Shown: one piece after another, positions 54,001-61,685 of the stretch | Layout: each line of letters opens with the position of its first letter | How positions within the stretch are numbered: the stretch's first letter is position 1 | Origin: Actinospineispora acaciae DSM 45401 | GTDB taxonomy: Bacteria > Actinomycetota > Actinomycetes > Mycobacteriales > Pseudonocardiaceae | Direction: 5' to 3' | NCBI RefSeq assembly: GCF_000620785.1 | Contig: NZ_JIAI01000011.1 | Location: 62,001-126,000 of the forward strand | DNA length: 64,000 nucleotides | Translations under genes and position numbers: made by a program | The notes under the pieces: model-generated | Database searches by the model: none | Told to the model about the DNA's origin: nothing | Seen by the model: only the letters and a program-made list of their open reading frames with translations

Positions 54001-55753
54001 CCGGCATCCGGGTGCTGATCAGCCCGATCGCCTTCAGCTCGACGAGCCCGGCGAACTCCAGCTCCAGCACCCCGGCGTACTCGCCTCGGTCCGGGTCGAA
54101 GTAGAGGTACCCGCCGCCCGCGACCAGCCCGGCGTCCACCGACAGCCCGATGCCCTTCGGCGGCCTGAACCCGAGCGACAGGTCGACAGGACCCAGGTTG
54201 CCGTCGTTCCCGGACTTGAACGCGAGGTTCGCGGTCATGCCGATCTGTTCGACCACCGCCTTGATCGGCCCGAGCTCGGCCTTGAACGTCGCGCCCAGCC
54301 CGATCGGCAGCCCGTCGCCGGACGGCGTGACCGAGATCGTCAGCGCCTCCACCTCGACCGGCCCGAGCTTCGCGTGCACCGGAACCTGCAGCTCCAGGTT
54401 GGCGGCGCCCCGGAAGTAGAACCCGTTGCGGTGTGACACCCCCACCGCGAGGTCCGCGCCCATCGTGACCCCGCCGCCCGGGATGATCGACCCGATGAAG
54501 CCGTCCGCTCCGGACGGTTCGAACACGAACTCCAGGCCGATCAGCTCGACCTCGGCGAACGGGTCGGCGGCATCGCCCGCGACGCGGACCCCGGCCAGCC
54601 CGGCGATCGCGCGGTACTGCAGCCGGGTCCTGCCCGGCGAGCCGAGGATCACCGTCGGCTCGCCGCCGGGTTGGGTGCGTTCCACCCGCGCCTCGATCGA
54701 CCCCTTGGCGTGCACGGGCGCGCTCCCGGACTCGAACCCGAGGACCATGTCGACCGGTTGCCCCGGCCGCACCCGCAGCGCCACCCCGCCCTGCAGGTCG
54801 ACATCGCTGCTGATCGTCACGGCGATGTCGGGGCGGACCTGGAAGGTGATCGCCAGCGCGCCCTGGAACGCCGGCAGCACGGCCAGGCCGGGCGGACCGG
54901 TGCCGTCGCCTGGCACCCCCATCAGCCGGAGCACGGCCGCCAGCCGGGTCGTGTCCGGCCCGGTCCGCTGCACCCGCTCGAAGACGGTCCCCTCCACCGC
55001 GGTCGCCGGCGCGCCGCCCGGTGGGGGCGGTGTGCCCCGGACCGCCGTGGCCGTCGAGTCCGTGACCTCGACGATGTGGATGCCGACGCCGAAGCTCATG
55101 AGCAGGTTGTCGACCTGGGAGGCCAGCGCGTCGAAGTCGAAGTCCGGCTCACCCCACCGGTAGGCGTTCTTCAGCACCTGCGACGGACCGCCCAGCAGCC
55201 GGGGCAGCTCGTCGAGGTCGAGCGCGAGGTGCATGTAGGCGGGCCGGTTTCCGGCCGGCGGCGCGTAGCTCGACTTGATGATTCCGAGCGTGCGCAGCCC
55301 GAACCCGAGCGACGGATGGAACCGTTCCAGGTACGCGACGACCAGGTAGTCGACGAGCTGACCGGGGAAGATCTCCCGGAACCTGTCCACCCGCAGCGAC
55401 TCCGGGATCGCCGAGTCGGGCGCACCGGCGATCCCTCTGATACCGCCGATGAGCCGTTGGACCGCGCCGAGCGCCCTTGCCACGTCGTCGGCGGAGAACT
55501 CGACGGACACGCCCCCACCCGGCCCGCCGCCCACGTTCAGCCCGCCGTCGCCGAGCAACCTGCGCAGGCTGTCGTACAAGGCCTCGACACCAGCCCCGAG
55601 ATCGAGCAGCGGCCGAGGAATGTCGTCCGCGAGCCACCCCAGCTTCCGCAGCAGCCCGGAGAACGCATCCGCCGAACCGATCGCCTCGCGCAGCGGCAGA
55701 AACGCCTGTCCCACCTCGGCGAGCAGCGTCTCGAACGTGCCTGGCCTAGTCAT
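51071..55753 (-). CDS. 1560-aa DUF6603 protein with C-terminal kelch propeller
   Basis: Residues 1 to about 230 are mostly helical. Residues about 280-1000 form a long beta-rich region of the DUF6603 type, with glycine-marked strands such as GIGLSVDAGLVAGGGYLYFD near residue 535 and ISLGVIVEIPPGNIAVLGVL later. Amphipathic hydrophobic strands alternate, suggesting an extended beta structure with a greasy face. Residues about 1195-1560 carry six or seven kelch repeats ending in TDTAEIYTP. No signal peptide is seen. It overlaps the upstream metallopeptidase gene by 8 bases. The biochemical role of DUF6603 is unknown to me. Confidence 0.85.
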   Translation of the reverse strand: MTRPGTFETLLAEVGQAFLPLREAIGSADAFSGLLRKLGWLADDIPRPLLDLGAGVEALYDSLRRLLGDGGLNVGGGPGGGVSVEFSADDVARALGAVQRLIGGIRGIAGAPDSAIPESLRVDRFREIFPGQLVDYLVVAYLERFHPSLGFGLRTLGIIKSSYAPPAGNRPAYMHLALDLDELPRLLGGPSQVLKNAYRWGEPDFDFDALASQVDNLLMSFGVGIHIVEVTDSTATAVRGTPPPPGGAPATAVEGTVFERVQRTGPDTTRLAAVLRLMGVPGDGTGPPGLAVLPAFQGALAITFQVRPDIAVTISSDVDLQGGVALRVRPGQPVDMVLGFESGSAPVHAKGSIEARVERTQPGGEPTVILGSPGRTRLQYRAIAGLAGVRVAGDAADPFAEVELIGLEFVFEPSGADGFIGSIIPGGGVTMGADLAVGVSHRNGFYFRGAANLELQVPVHAKLGPVEVEALTISVTPSGDGLPIGLGATFKAELGPIKAVVEQIGMTANLAFKSGNDGNLGPVDLSLGFRPPKGIGLSVDAGLVAGGGYLYFDPDRGEYAGVLELEFAGLVELKAIGLISTRMPDGSKGFSLLIVITAEFGGGGIQLGFGFTLLAVGGLIGLNRGMNLEELVRGVRAGSIDSVMFPRDVVANAPRILSDLRRFFPPEEGTFLIGPMAKIGWGTPTLVSISLGVIVEIPPGNIAVLGVLRCVLPSSDLPLLVIQVAFVGALEPTKQRLWFYAELFDSRILMMTIGGGMGLLVAWGDNPELVLTVGGFHPSFKPPPLPFPVPPRLSIDILNQPGRLIRVTGYFAVTSNTVQFGARAEMRLGFGGFYLEGHLSFDALFRFSPFAFLIEISAGVTLKAFGVGVFGIDLQFVLEGPQPWRAHGRGSISLLFFEISADFDISWGEDNNPTLPPARVLPLLEAEIKKLEGWTTRLPTGGAKALVNLRPLDETDKLVLHPLGTLFIQQRAIPLGVRLDKVGQQRPGDGNRFTVEPAADSGLVRVSKTGDRFAMAQFQDMDDAAKLSRPAYETQDAGLELTAAQGAMESPRMARRSSRYEQIVIDKKRRQATSLGRRADAVVVPATERKRLVSVSPAVFDRLLDGSSTSRSALSATDARRRQPFPASETIQVTDQRFVVAYLRNNQRAFPPSGYRGQVAESYRNRTLADEALAGWVAVDPSLAQALHVIPESDATGTQVARDTWTPAVNRMPVAVADGGIVRLGTGTVLVAGGTGGTGQAAALFDPVVATWTATGAMTTGRRLHSTALLADGRVMVAGGVDAAGAPLGSSEVYQPIGGTWTATPGHLATARSGHRATALANGKVLVTGGTGPDGRALASAELFDPVEGTWSAAEPMTDARTGHQAVPLPNGHVLVIGGAVRTGAGEAALAYCERYDPTTGRWTPAASMTTPRAGHQATAFDDGDILVTGGDPTGIPVGGAIDPHGLASAERYDHEHDAWTPVAAMPVGRTRHRAVRLRADEVLVVGGTGGPSFAAGYRGAVRYHPGTNTWTAAEGMATGRADPAAVALADGRVLVAGGRERSGEAAGAATTDTAEIYTP

Positions 55754-58286
55754 TTTCCTGCCCCGGGTAGAACCTTCGGTTCAGCTCGGCGTGGAACGTC
55801 GGGTCGATGCGATTGACGATCAACCACATGCAGACGTAGCAGAACTGCCCTTCCGAGGGCGGGCGGTTCGAGCGCATCTTGCAGTCACCCGCTGGGCGGT
55901 AGTAGCCACCGGCGAAGGTCGCGGCTCCTTCGAAGATTCCGACCAGATTTCGCGGAAGGCAGGGAGAGAACAGGCCGCCGATGGGCTCGGGGTAATCGGC
56001 GTCCGGGTTGGCCTCGGTCGTGTCGGGCTCCAGGTTCAGCGGTTTGTGGGTCGTCGCGAGGTGAGCCAGTACCTCCCTCTGCACCACCGTCTCCACGCTG
56101 CCCGAGCCGCCATCCACCGGGATGAACAGCGCGGATCCCTTCGTGAACACCGGATACGGTCGTGCCGGGAGTCCCGGACCCGCCAGGACCAGCGTGCCCC
56201 GTGTCGCGTCGATCTGACCTATCCTCAGGTTCTTGAGATAGGGCGTCAGGGAGGCCGCCGGGAGCAGTTGCGCGCCGAGCGGGCCTGGCTTGAAGTTCCG
56301 GAGGTGGACCTGGACCTCGGCCGAGTCGGCCTTGGCCTTCGCCCAGTTCCCTATCTCTTGTGTGCCCACGCTCACCTGAATGCCGGTGGCCGGGGCCGCG
56401 TCCTTCGACGGTTCGAGCAGCCGCGCCGACAATCGCATGCGCGGCAGGGCGAACCATTTGACCTTGGCCGGATCAATGGCTCGGCCGGGGGCCGCCCCGA
56501 ATCGGATGAACCCGAGCGCCGCCGCATTGTCGGTGGTGAGGTCGGCCGTCGACAGTTTGGCTCCCGGGTCGTCTCCCCGGGACACCTCGTACTCGTCGTC
56601 CAGGTTGAAGCTGTGGGCGAGCTCGTGGGTGAGGGTATCCGTGGCGGCGCCGACGTCGGCGGCGATCACGGCCGGCGGATCCCGCCACATCTTGCGGTTC
56701 CCCTCGCCATAGGCGAAGGCCACCGTTCGCTTGCGGTTGACCGCCGACATTGCCGTGATCGTTTCGTTCGTGCCACCGCCGAAGTCGTCGTTGGCGAGAA
56801 CGACTATCAGCCCTCGGCTCGGCTTGTACTGCTTGTCGTCGGGGATCCATACCTTCCCGATCGGGAGAAACTCGCTCTTCCGGAGATACTTCAGGCCGCC
56901 GACATAACGCAGGATCGAGTCGGTCGGGCCGAGAAAGCCGGCGTACAGCTCGGGAGGGTGCCGGCGTGGGTCCGGGGCCAGGGACCGGCTCGGTGCGACG
57001 GTGTAGAACTCGTACAGGCGCGCGATGAACTTCGTCCTGTTGGCGGTCCCGGGGTTGTCGTTGGCGGGCCTGTCCACGGGGGAGACACCCGAACGCCGGT
57101 CGGCCAGTCGGCCGCCGCGAATTATGCCGAAGTAAGTGTCTCGGGCGTGAAGAATCCCGTCGGCCTGGTGGGCCTTCCACGCGTCGATGAGCTCGTCATC
57201 CACCCTGGACATCTCGAGGTCCGTGAGGTCCTGCCGGCTCCACAGATCCTTGAGGACCTGGTTCGACCTGTTCTCGCCCCTCCTGGGCAGCCCGACCCGA
57301 GAGACCAGCTCGCTCATCCGGTAGATGCCTTTCGTGGAATTGTTGACCTTTCCGTTGTAGGGGATGGGCGCCCCCGGATCTTTCAGCTCGTGCGTCCCGA
57401 CGCCGTGGTCTGCGACGCGGAAGCCACAGGTGATCGCGTGCTGTTGGGAGTCCGCGTAGGACAGGAAGACGTTGAACCTCGACCTCAGCATTCCGAAGGG
57501 CTGATGTCGCGGCTTGTCGAACATCTCCTGCGTTATTCGGGTGGTCAGGTCCAGCAGCCTGGCCCGGTCCTCCGGGCGGAACCCCTCCGGGAGGACGACT
57601 ATGTTGTGCATCTCGTCGACGTTCGTCACGTCGGAGATCTGGATCGGGTAGAGGTTGACGCGCTCCACGTCGTAGTCGACGACCCTGACGGGCAGCCGTT
57701 TGATGTCGTTGAGGAACGTGCCCTCGACGAGGACGGGGTTGTCGGTTGCGACCACGCCTCGGAGGCGGTCCCGGGAGCTGACGGTCACCTTCGAGATGTC
57801 GGTGGACGTCAGGGTGACGTACCCGTGGTTGGTGATGTCCCCGACGAGATCCGTACCTGCCGCCACGTCTCTCGGACTCTGACTGAACCTGGCGTATATC
57901 GACGGCTGCGCGTGGGCGATGAGCGGGTCTTTGGCCGTCGTGATGGAGTCGTTTCCAAACCACCATTCCTTGACTTCTTCGTGCACCTGGAGGCGGCCGA
58001 CCAGGTACTTGGTGCCGACTCGCAGCTGGAACAGGTAGACGCCGGGTTCCGTCGCGCTGACGAAACCGCTACTGATCTTCGGCAGCGGTTCGTCGAGCCG
58101 GTGGCCCGGATCCCTGTTCGGGGCGAAGAAGTCGAACGCGTACCCGGTGGAAGGGACTTCGGTCAGAACGTAAGGACCGGGATTCGGTGGGTCGGTACGC
58201 TCGAAAACGCGGAGTTGGAGAGGCGGGGTGCCGGAGAGCGCCATGTGCAGGTCGCAGTGTGGGAAGAGCAGAAGGTCGGAGACCAT
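55746..58286 (-). CDS. M64-type (IgA peptidase-like) metallopeptidase, first gene of the large-protein block
   Basis: An 846-aa protein. The peptidase core spans roughly residues 230-600. It opens with MHNIVVLPEGFRPEDRARLL and RSRFNVFLSYADSQQ, then GLIVVLANDDFGGGTNETI, and reaches the zinc motif THELAHSFNLDDEYE, in which H554, E555, H558 and probably D564 complete HExxHxxxxxD. A C-terminal Cys cluster, CKMRS followed by FCYVC, matches the tail seen in this family. Residues 1-220 are beta-rich with no signal peptide. Codon use looks slightly less GC-biased than in the next five genes. It could process or mature its operon partners; that is inference. Confidence 0.85.
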   Translation of the reverse strand: MVSDLLLFPHCDLHMALSGTPPLQLRVFERTDPPNPGPYVLTEVPSTGYAFDFFAPNRDPGHRLDEPLPKISSGFVSATEPGVYLFQLRVGTKYLVGRLQVHEEVKEWWFGNDSITTAKDPLIAHAQPSIYARFSQSPRDVAAGTDLVGDITNHGYVTLTSTDISKVTVSSRDRLRGVVATDNPVLVEGTFLNDIKRLPVRVVDYDVERVNLYPIQISDVTNVDEMHNIVVLPEGFRPEDRARLLDLTTRITQEMFDKPRHQPFGMLRSRFNVFLSYADSQQHAITCGFRVADHGVGTHELKDPGAPIPYNGKVNNSTKGIYRMSELVSRVGLPRRGENRSNQVLKDLWSRQDLTDLEMSRVDDELIDAWKAHQADGILHARDTYFGIIRGGRLADRRSGVSPVDRPANDNPGTANRTKFIARLYEFYTVAPSRSLAPDPRRHPPELYAGFLGPTDSILRYVGGLKYLRKSEFLPIGKVWIPDDKQYKPSRGLIVVLANDDFGGGTNETITAMSAVNRKRTVAFAYGEGNRKMWRDPPAVIAADVGAATDTLTHELAHSFNLDDEYEVSRGDDPGAKLSTADLTTDNAAALGFIRFGAAPGRAIDPAKVKWFALPRMRLSARLLEPSKDAAPATGIQVSVGTQEIGNWAKAKADSAEVQVHLRNFKPGPLGAQLLPAASLTPYLKNLRIGQIDATRGTLVLAGPGLPARPYPVFTKGSALFIPVDGGSGSVETVVQREVLAHLATTHKPLNLEPDTTEANPDADYPEPIGGLFSPCLPRNLVGIFEGAATFAGGYYRPAGDCKMRSNRPPSEGQFCYVCMWLIVNRIDPTFHAELNRRFYPGQEND

Positions 58287-58304
58287 GTGCGTCCCATCCT
58301 CGCG

Positions 58305-58317
58305 GAACCATCGGTTC
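58305..58317. promoter_or_regulatory. palindrome upstream of the large-protein block
   Basis: GAACC-ATC-GGTTC is a perfect 13-base inverted repeat 19-31 bases before the first ATG of the block. It is a candidate operator; no -10 or -35 pair stood out nearby. Confidence 0.4.
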
Positions 58318-58380
58318 GGTATGTCCTAGCTGCGCAACCCGAACCTCGTGTGCGCCGACCCCCGGCTGCGACAACCGTCT

Positions 58381-58397
58381 GCTTCGCGAGGCGAAGC
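58381..58397 (-). terminator. hairpin between the oxidoreductase gene and the large-protein block
   Basis: GCTTCGC-GAG-GCGAAGC is a perfect 7-bp stem 74 bases beyond the upstream stop codon and 95 bases before the next start. It could end the upstream transcript. A tandem GCTTTCAGCCG pair sits between it and that stop. Confidence 0.5.
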
Positions 58398-58470
58398 CAA
58401 GAGAAGAGGGTGCCCGTGGCGGCTTGCGGTGAGCTTTCAGCCGGCTTTCAGCCGAGGGCGGGGCCGTCGT

Positions 58471-59301
58471 TCAGTCCCAGGCGCCGGCGGCGGCCGCCGC
58501 GTGGACGAAGGATTTGAACGAACGTGGTTCGCGGCCGAGAATTCGGGCGGCGTCGTCGAATGGTGTCGCGTAGAAGCCGTTTCGGACGCCGTCGGCCGCT
58601 TCCAGGGACCATTCCACGGCCTCGGGAGGGACGCCGGCGGCCAGGGCGTCGGCGGCCCATTGCGTCGGCTCTACCTCGACGACCTCGATGTCGCGGCCGG
58701 TGACCGAGGCGATCGTTGCCGCCGCCTCGGCGTAGGAGAGTGCGCGGGGGCCGGAGAGCTCGTAGGTCTTTCCGAGGTGGCCGTCGGTGGTCAGGGCGGT
58801 CGCGGCCACCTCGGCGACGTCGGCCACGTCGATGAAGTCGATCTTGGCGGCGCCGGTGGACACCTGGCGGATGACGCCGGAGCGGACGGAGTCGCGCAGG
58901 TTGCCCTCGCTGAAGTTCTGGTCGAAGACGCTGGGGCGCAGGATCGTCCAGTCAGCGTCGGAGTCGCGTACCGCCCGTTCCAGGGTGAGCATGCGCTTGC
59001 TGCCGGCGGTGGCGCTGCGGCCGGACAGCAGCACCACGCGGCGCACGCCGGCGTCCACGGCCGCCGAGACGAACGCGGTCGCCTGGGCGGCGGCCAGGTC
59101 GGGCACCGTCGGCGTGGCCAGGTACGCCGCGCCGACTCCCCGCAACACCACAGGCCAGGTATGAGGGTCGTCCCAGTCGAACGGGATCGCCGACGTCCGC
59201 GAGACCCCGCGCACCGGTACCCCGCGCCGTTCCAGTTCCGCGGCGACGCGGCCACCCGTCTTGCCGGTGACCCCAACCACGAGCACGGGTTGTCCAGTCA
59301 C
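58471..59301 (-). CDS. NmrA-like NAD(P)-binding protein
   Basis: A 276-aa atypical short-chain dehydrogenase fold. The Rossmann glycine motif GVTGKTGGRVAAELERRG is at residues 9-26, followed by VRRVVLLSGRSA and DWTILRPSVFDQNFSE. No Tyr-x-x-x-Lys pair is evident, so a redox-sensor or NmrA-like role is as likely as catalysis. The GTG start is 9 bases after the protease stop, so the two genes form an operon. Confidence 0.87.
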   Translation of the reverse strand: MTGQPVLVVGVTGKTGGRVAAELERRGVPVRGVSRTSAIPFDWDDPHTWPVVLRGVGAAYLATPTVPDLAAAQATAFVSAAVDAGVRRVVLLSGRSATAGSKRMLTLERAVRDSDADWTILRPSVFDQNFSEGNLRDSVRSGVIRQVSTGAAKIDFIDVADVAEVAATALTTDGHLGKTYELSGPRALSYAEAAATIASVTGRDIEVVEVEPTQWAADALAAGVPPEAVEWSLEAADGVRNGFYATPFDDAARILGREPRSFKSFVHAAAAAGAWD

Positions 59302-59310
59302 CTCACGAGA

Positions 59311-60519
59311 CTAGGCGGGCGGGCCGGGCACGAGCGTGGCGGTGTCGTCGTGCTGTTCGCCGAGGCGGTCGACCCAGCGGATCGGGATCCGGTCGCCGGG
59401 GTGGTGGCGGCCGACGAGGGCGACGAGGTCGGTCGCCGAGCGGACGTCCCTGCCGTCCACCGAGACGATCACGTCGCCACGGGCCAGCCCGAGCTCGGCG
59501 GCGGGCGAGCCGGACGCGACGCCGGCCACCGTCGCGCCGGAGCCGGTGGCGCGCTCGTCCAGGTCGCGGCGGTACGGCGAGGAGCGGTCGACGGCGGACA
59601 CGACGGTGACGCCGAGCATGCCGGTGGGGCCGACGTGGACGGTGTCGGATGCGGTGCCCGCGCTGATCTGGCGCGCGATGGCGGCGGCGGCGTTGATCGG
59701 GATCGCGTAGCCGGTGCCGCCCGGCGTCTGATAGCGGAAGTTGACGCTGGCGGCGGTGGTCACGCCCACGACCTGGCCGTTTGAGTTGATCAGTGGCCCG
59801 CCCGACTCGCCGGCCTCGACCTTGGCGGCGACCTCGATCAGGCCGGAGAGCCGCTCGGAGCTCCCGCTCAGCTCGTCGGTGGTGGTGATCGACCGGTTCA
59901 GCGCCGACACCGTGCCGGACGCGACGGTCGGTTGGCCGCTGCCGCCCGCGTTGCCGATCGCGGCGATCTGGTCGCCGATGGCCACCGAGTCGGAGTCGCC
60001 GAGCGTCGCCGGGCGCAGGTCGGGCGCGCCCTGGATGCGGAGCACGGCGATGTCGTGGGTGCGGTCGTAGCCGACCACGGTGGCCGGATAGCTCCCGCCG
60101 GTGGCGAGCGAGCGCACCTGGATCTGGGTCGCGCCGTTGATGACGTGGTTGTTGGTCAGGACATCGCCGGAGGAGTTGAGCACGATCCCGGTGCCCGCGC
60201 CCTCCGCCCCCTGGAAGCCCAGCCGGGTGTTGACGTTCACCAGGCTCCGCACGACCTCGCGGGAGACGTCCTCCAGCCGTGGCCCGCGCAGCGGCTGGCC
60301 GGCGCCCGGAGTGAGCAGGCCCGTCGACTCCCCGGCGGCGCTCGCCGCCGACCCGGCGAGCGACTGGATCGCGGCGATGCCCCGGCTCAGGCCACCGGTT
60401 GCCACGAAGGCGAGCGCGAACAGCACCACGAGCGCCAGCAACCAGCCGGACGACCGGCGCCGGCGCGGTGGCCGGGGAGGTTCGCTCGGATATCCGAATG
60501 GCGGACCGACGTGGGTCAC
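59311..60519 (-). CDS. membrane-anchored HtrA/DegP-like serine protease with PDZ domain
   Basis: A protein of about 402 aa. A Pro/Arg-rich cytoplasmic start precedes one transmembrane helix (WLLALVVLFALAFVATGGL). The trypsin-like domain has the His in LTNNHVINGA, the Asp in RTHDIAVLRIQG and the nucleophile in AGESGGPLINSNG. A PDZ domain follows (LGVTVV ... SPAAELGLARGDVIVSVDG). I prefer the GTG at 60519 because GAGGGAGG abuts the ATG at 60528 directly and is better spaced for the GTG. It probably handles envelope protein quality control. Confidence 0.88.
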   Translation of the reverse strand: MTHVGPPFGYPSEPPRPPRRRRSSGWLLALVVLFALAFVATGGLSRGIAAIQSLAGSAASAAGESTGLLTPGAGQPLRGPRLEDVSREVVRSLVNVNTRLGFQGAEGAGTGIVLNSSGDVLTNNHVINGATQIQVRSLATGGSYPATVVGYDRTHDIAVLRIQGAPDLRPATLGDSDSVAIGDQIAAIGNAGGSGQPTVASGTVSALNRSITTTDELSGSSERLSGLIEVAAKVEAGESGGPLINSNGQVVGVTTAASVNFRYQTPGGTGYAIPINAAAAIARQISAGTASDTVHVGPTGMLGVTVVSAVDRSSPYRRDLDERATGSGATVAGVASGSPAAELGLARGDVIVSVDGRDVRSATDLVALVGRHHPGDRIPIRWVDRLGEQHDDTATLVPGPPA

Positions 60520-60666
60520 CGGCCTCATCCTCCCTCACCCGATGCTCCCACGAGTACCGCGCGCGGATCTGAGATGCGCCTGAGACCTTCCCCGGATACG
60601 ACTGTGAGTCTTCGCGCGAGCACAAATCTTCAAGCCGGCCGCCGCGCCACCGGAAAGACTCACGAC

Positions 60667-60981
60667 ATGATCTGCCGAATCTGGAGTGGCCGAGCCGGCT
60701 CTCACAACGCCGCCGATGCGTACGAACAGGTCTTCCGCGACGAGATGCTGTCCGAGCTGGGCGGTCTCCCCGGTTTCCGAGGCGGCTACCTGCTCCGCCG
60801 CGACACCGACCACCGCACCGAGTTCGTCACGCTGACCCTGTTCGACTCGCTCGACGACGTACGCGGGTTCGCCGGCCCCGACCACGAGCGCGCGAACGTC
60901 TCCACCGCCGGCCGCGCCGCGCTCGACGACATCGACGAAACCGCCCGTCACTACACCGTCGTTACGGCTCCTCACATCTGA
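60667..60981 (+). CDS. antibiotic-biosynthesis-monooxygenase-like (ABM) protein
   Basis: A 104-aa dimeric alpha/beta-barrel protein. It begins MICRIWSGRAGSHNAADAYE, with LPGFRGGYLLRR, EFVTLTLFDSLDDVRGFAG and HYTVV following in the order of the ABM/EthD-type fold. GGAAAG is about 10 bases before the ATG. Substrate unknown; such proteins can be cofactor-free monooxygenases or simply bind a small ligand. Confidence 0.75.
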   Translation: MICRIWSGRAGSHNAADAYEQVFRDEMLSELGGLPGFRGGYLLRRDTDHRTEFVTLTLFDSLDDVRGFAGPDHERANVSTAGRAALDDIDETARHYTVVTAPHI

Positions 60982-60990
60982 ACATCTGAG

Positions 60991-61050
60991 CTACCACTGG
61001 ACGGTCTTGCTGGCCTGGTAGAGCTCGAAGCCGGGCTCGGTGTACCTAGA
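60991..61050 (-). pseudogene. orphan C-terminal fragment of an unidentified gene
   Basis: On the minus strand this reads SRYTEPGFELYQASKTVQW and then a stop, directly after an in-frame TAA. The peptide looks like a conserved protein tail with no body attached, so it is probably the remnant of a deleted gene. Confidence 0.4.
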
Positions 61051-61051
61051 T

Positions 61052-61071
61052 TAGACGAGACGTTGCGTCTA
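61052..61071. promoter_or_regulatory. TetR-like palindrome between convergent genes
   Basis: TAGACG-AGACGTTG-CGTCTA has perfect 6-bp arms and an ACGT centre, the form of TetR-family operators. It lies between gene ends rather than at a promoter, beside the orphan fragment, so it may be a leftover control site or act as a terminator hairpin. Confidence 0.4.
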
Positions 61072-61082
61072 GAGTACAGCGT

Positions 61083-61589
61083 TCAGCGGGCGCGGGACCG
61101 GCGGTAGTGGCGCCTGGCCTTCATTCGGTTTCCGCAGGTGGCCATCGAGCACCAGCGGGCCCGGTTGGCGTTGCTGAGGTCGAGCAGGAACAGTCGGCAC
61201 TCGTCGTTGCCGCACGGGCGTAGTCGTCCGGGCAGGTGCTCCTGGATGTGCGCCCAGGCGAGCACCAGCCGTGCCGCGAGCCGGGAGTCCGGGGGCGCGG
61301 ACTGCTGCCAGGTCACGCCGTTCTCGTCCAGCTCGGGTACGCGGCTGACGCCGTCCAGCGCCTGCGCGAGCGACGCGGGTTCGGCGGCGCCGCGCACCAC
61401 GTCCTGTAGTCGATCCCGGGTCAGGCGCAGCAGCTCGGCCTCTGGTGCGGACCCGCTGCCGCCGTGCGCGCGTGACCACTCGCGCAGCTCGCCGTCGTCG
61501 GCGAACCGGTCCCGTTCCACCCCGTCGAACACCGGGCGGCTGTTGAGCAGCTCCAACAGCAGCTCCTCGTCGGGTCCGGGCGCCTGCAC
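61083..61589 (-). CDS. CGNR zinc-finger (ABATE-domain) regulator
   Basis: A 168-aa protein with the N-terminal ABATE-like helical domain and a C-terminal CGNR zinc finger: RPCGNDECRLFLLD with RWCSMATCGNRMKARRHYRR supplies four Cys ligands and the diagnostic CGNR. Members of this family are stress-response transcription regulators in actinobacteria. The GTG start lies 6 bases after TATGGT on the minus strand, so it may be leaderless. It diverges from a hydrolase gene that it probably controls. Confidence 0.88.
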   Translation of the reverse strand: MQAPGPDEELLLELLNSRPVFDGVERDRFADDGELREWSRAHGGSGSAPEAELLRLTRDRLQDVVRGAAEPASLAQALDGVSRVPELDENGVTWQQSAPPDSRLAARLVLAWAHIQEHLPGRLRPCGNDECRLFLLDLSNANRARWCSMATCGNRMKARRHYRRSRAR

Positions 61590-61685
61590 GTCCTAACCAT
61601 ATCAAGGAGCTTGACAGGTTAACTACCGGCGTGCTTCGCTGTCGCCCGGTACTAACCAGACGAGCTGATTTGAAGGGTTAGAGAC
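61590..61685. promoter_or_regulatory. divergent control region with four TAACC/GGTTA half-sites
   Basis: CTAACC (61593), GGTTAAC (61617), ACTAACC (61651) and GGGTTAG (61675) form two inverted pairs between the CGNR regulator and the hydrolase. TTGACA at 61611-61616 is a possible plus-strand -35. They are candidate binding sites for the CGNR protein. Confidence 0.45.

Noticed and set aside
39628..58286. Reading the large-protein block as a contractile injection system, phage tail or toxin complex
   Set aside because: No sheath, tube, baseplate LysM, spike, tape-measure, AAA ATPase or RHS/Tc-type repeat is visible in any of the six proteins.
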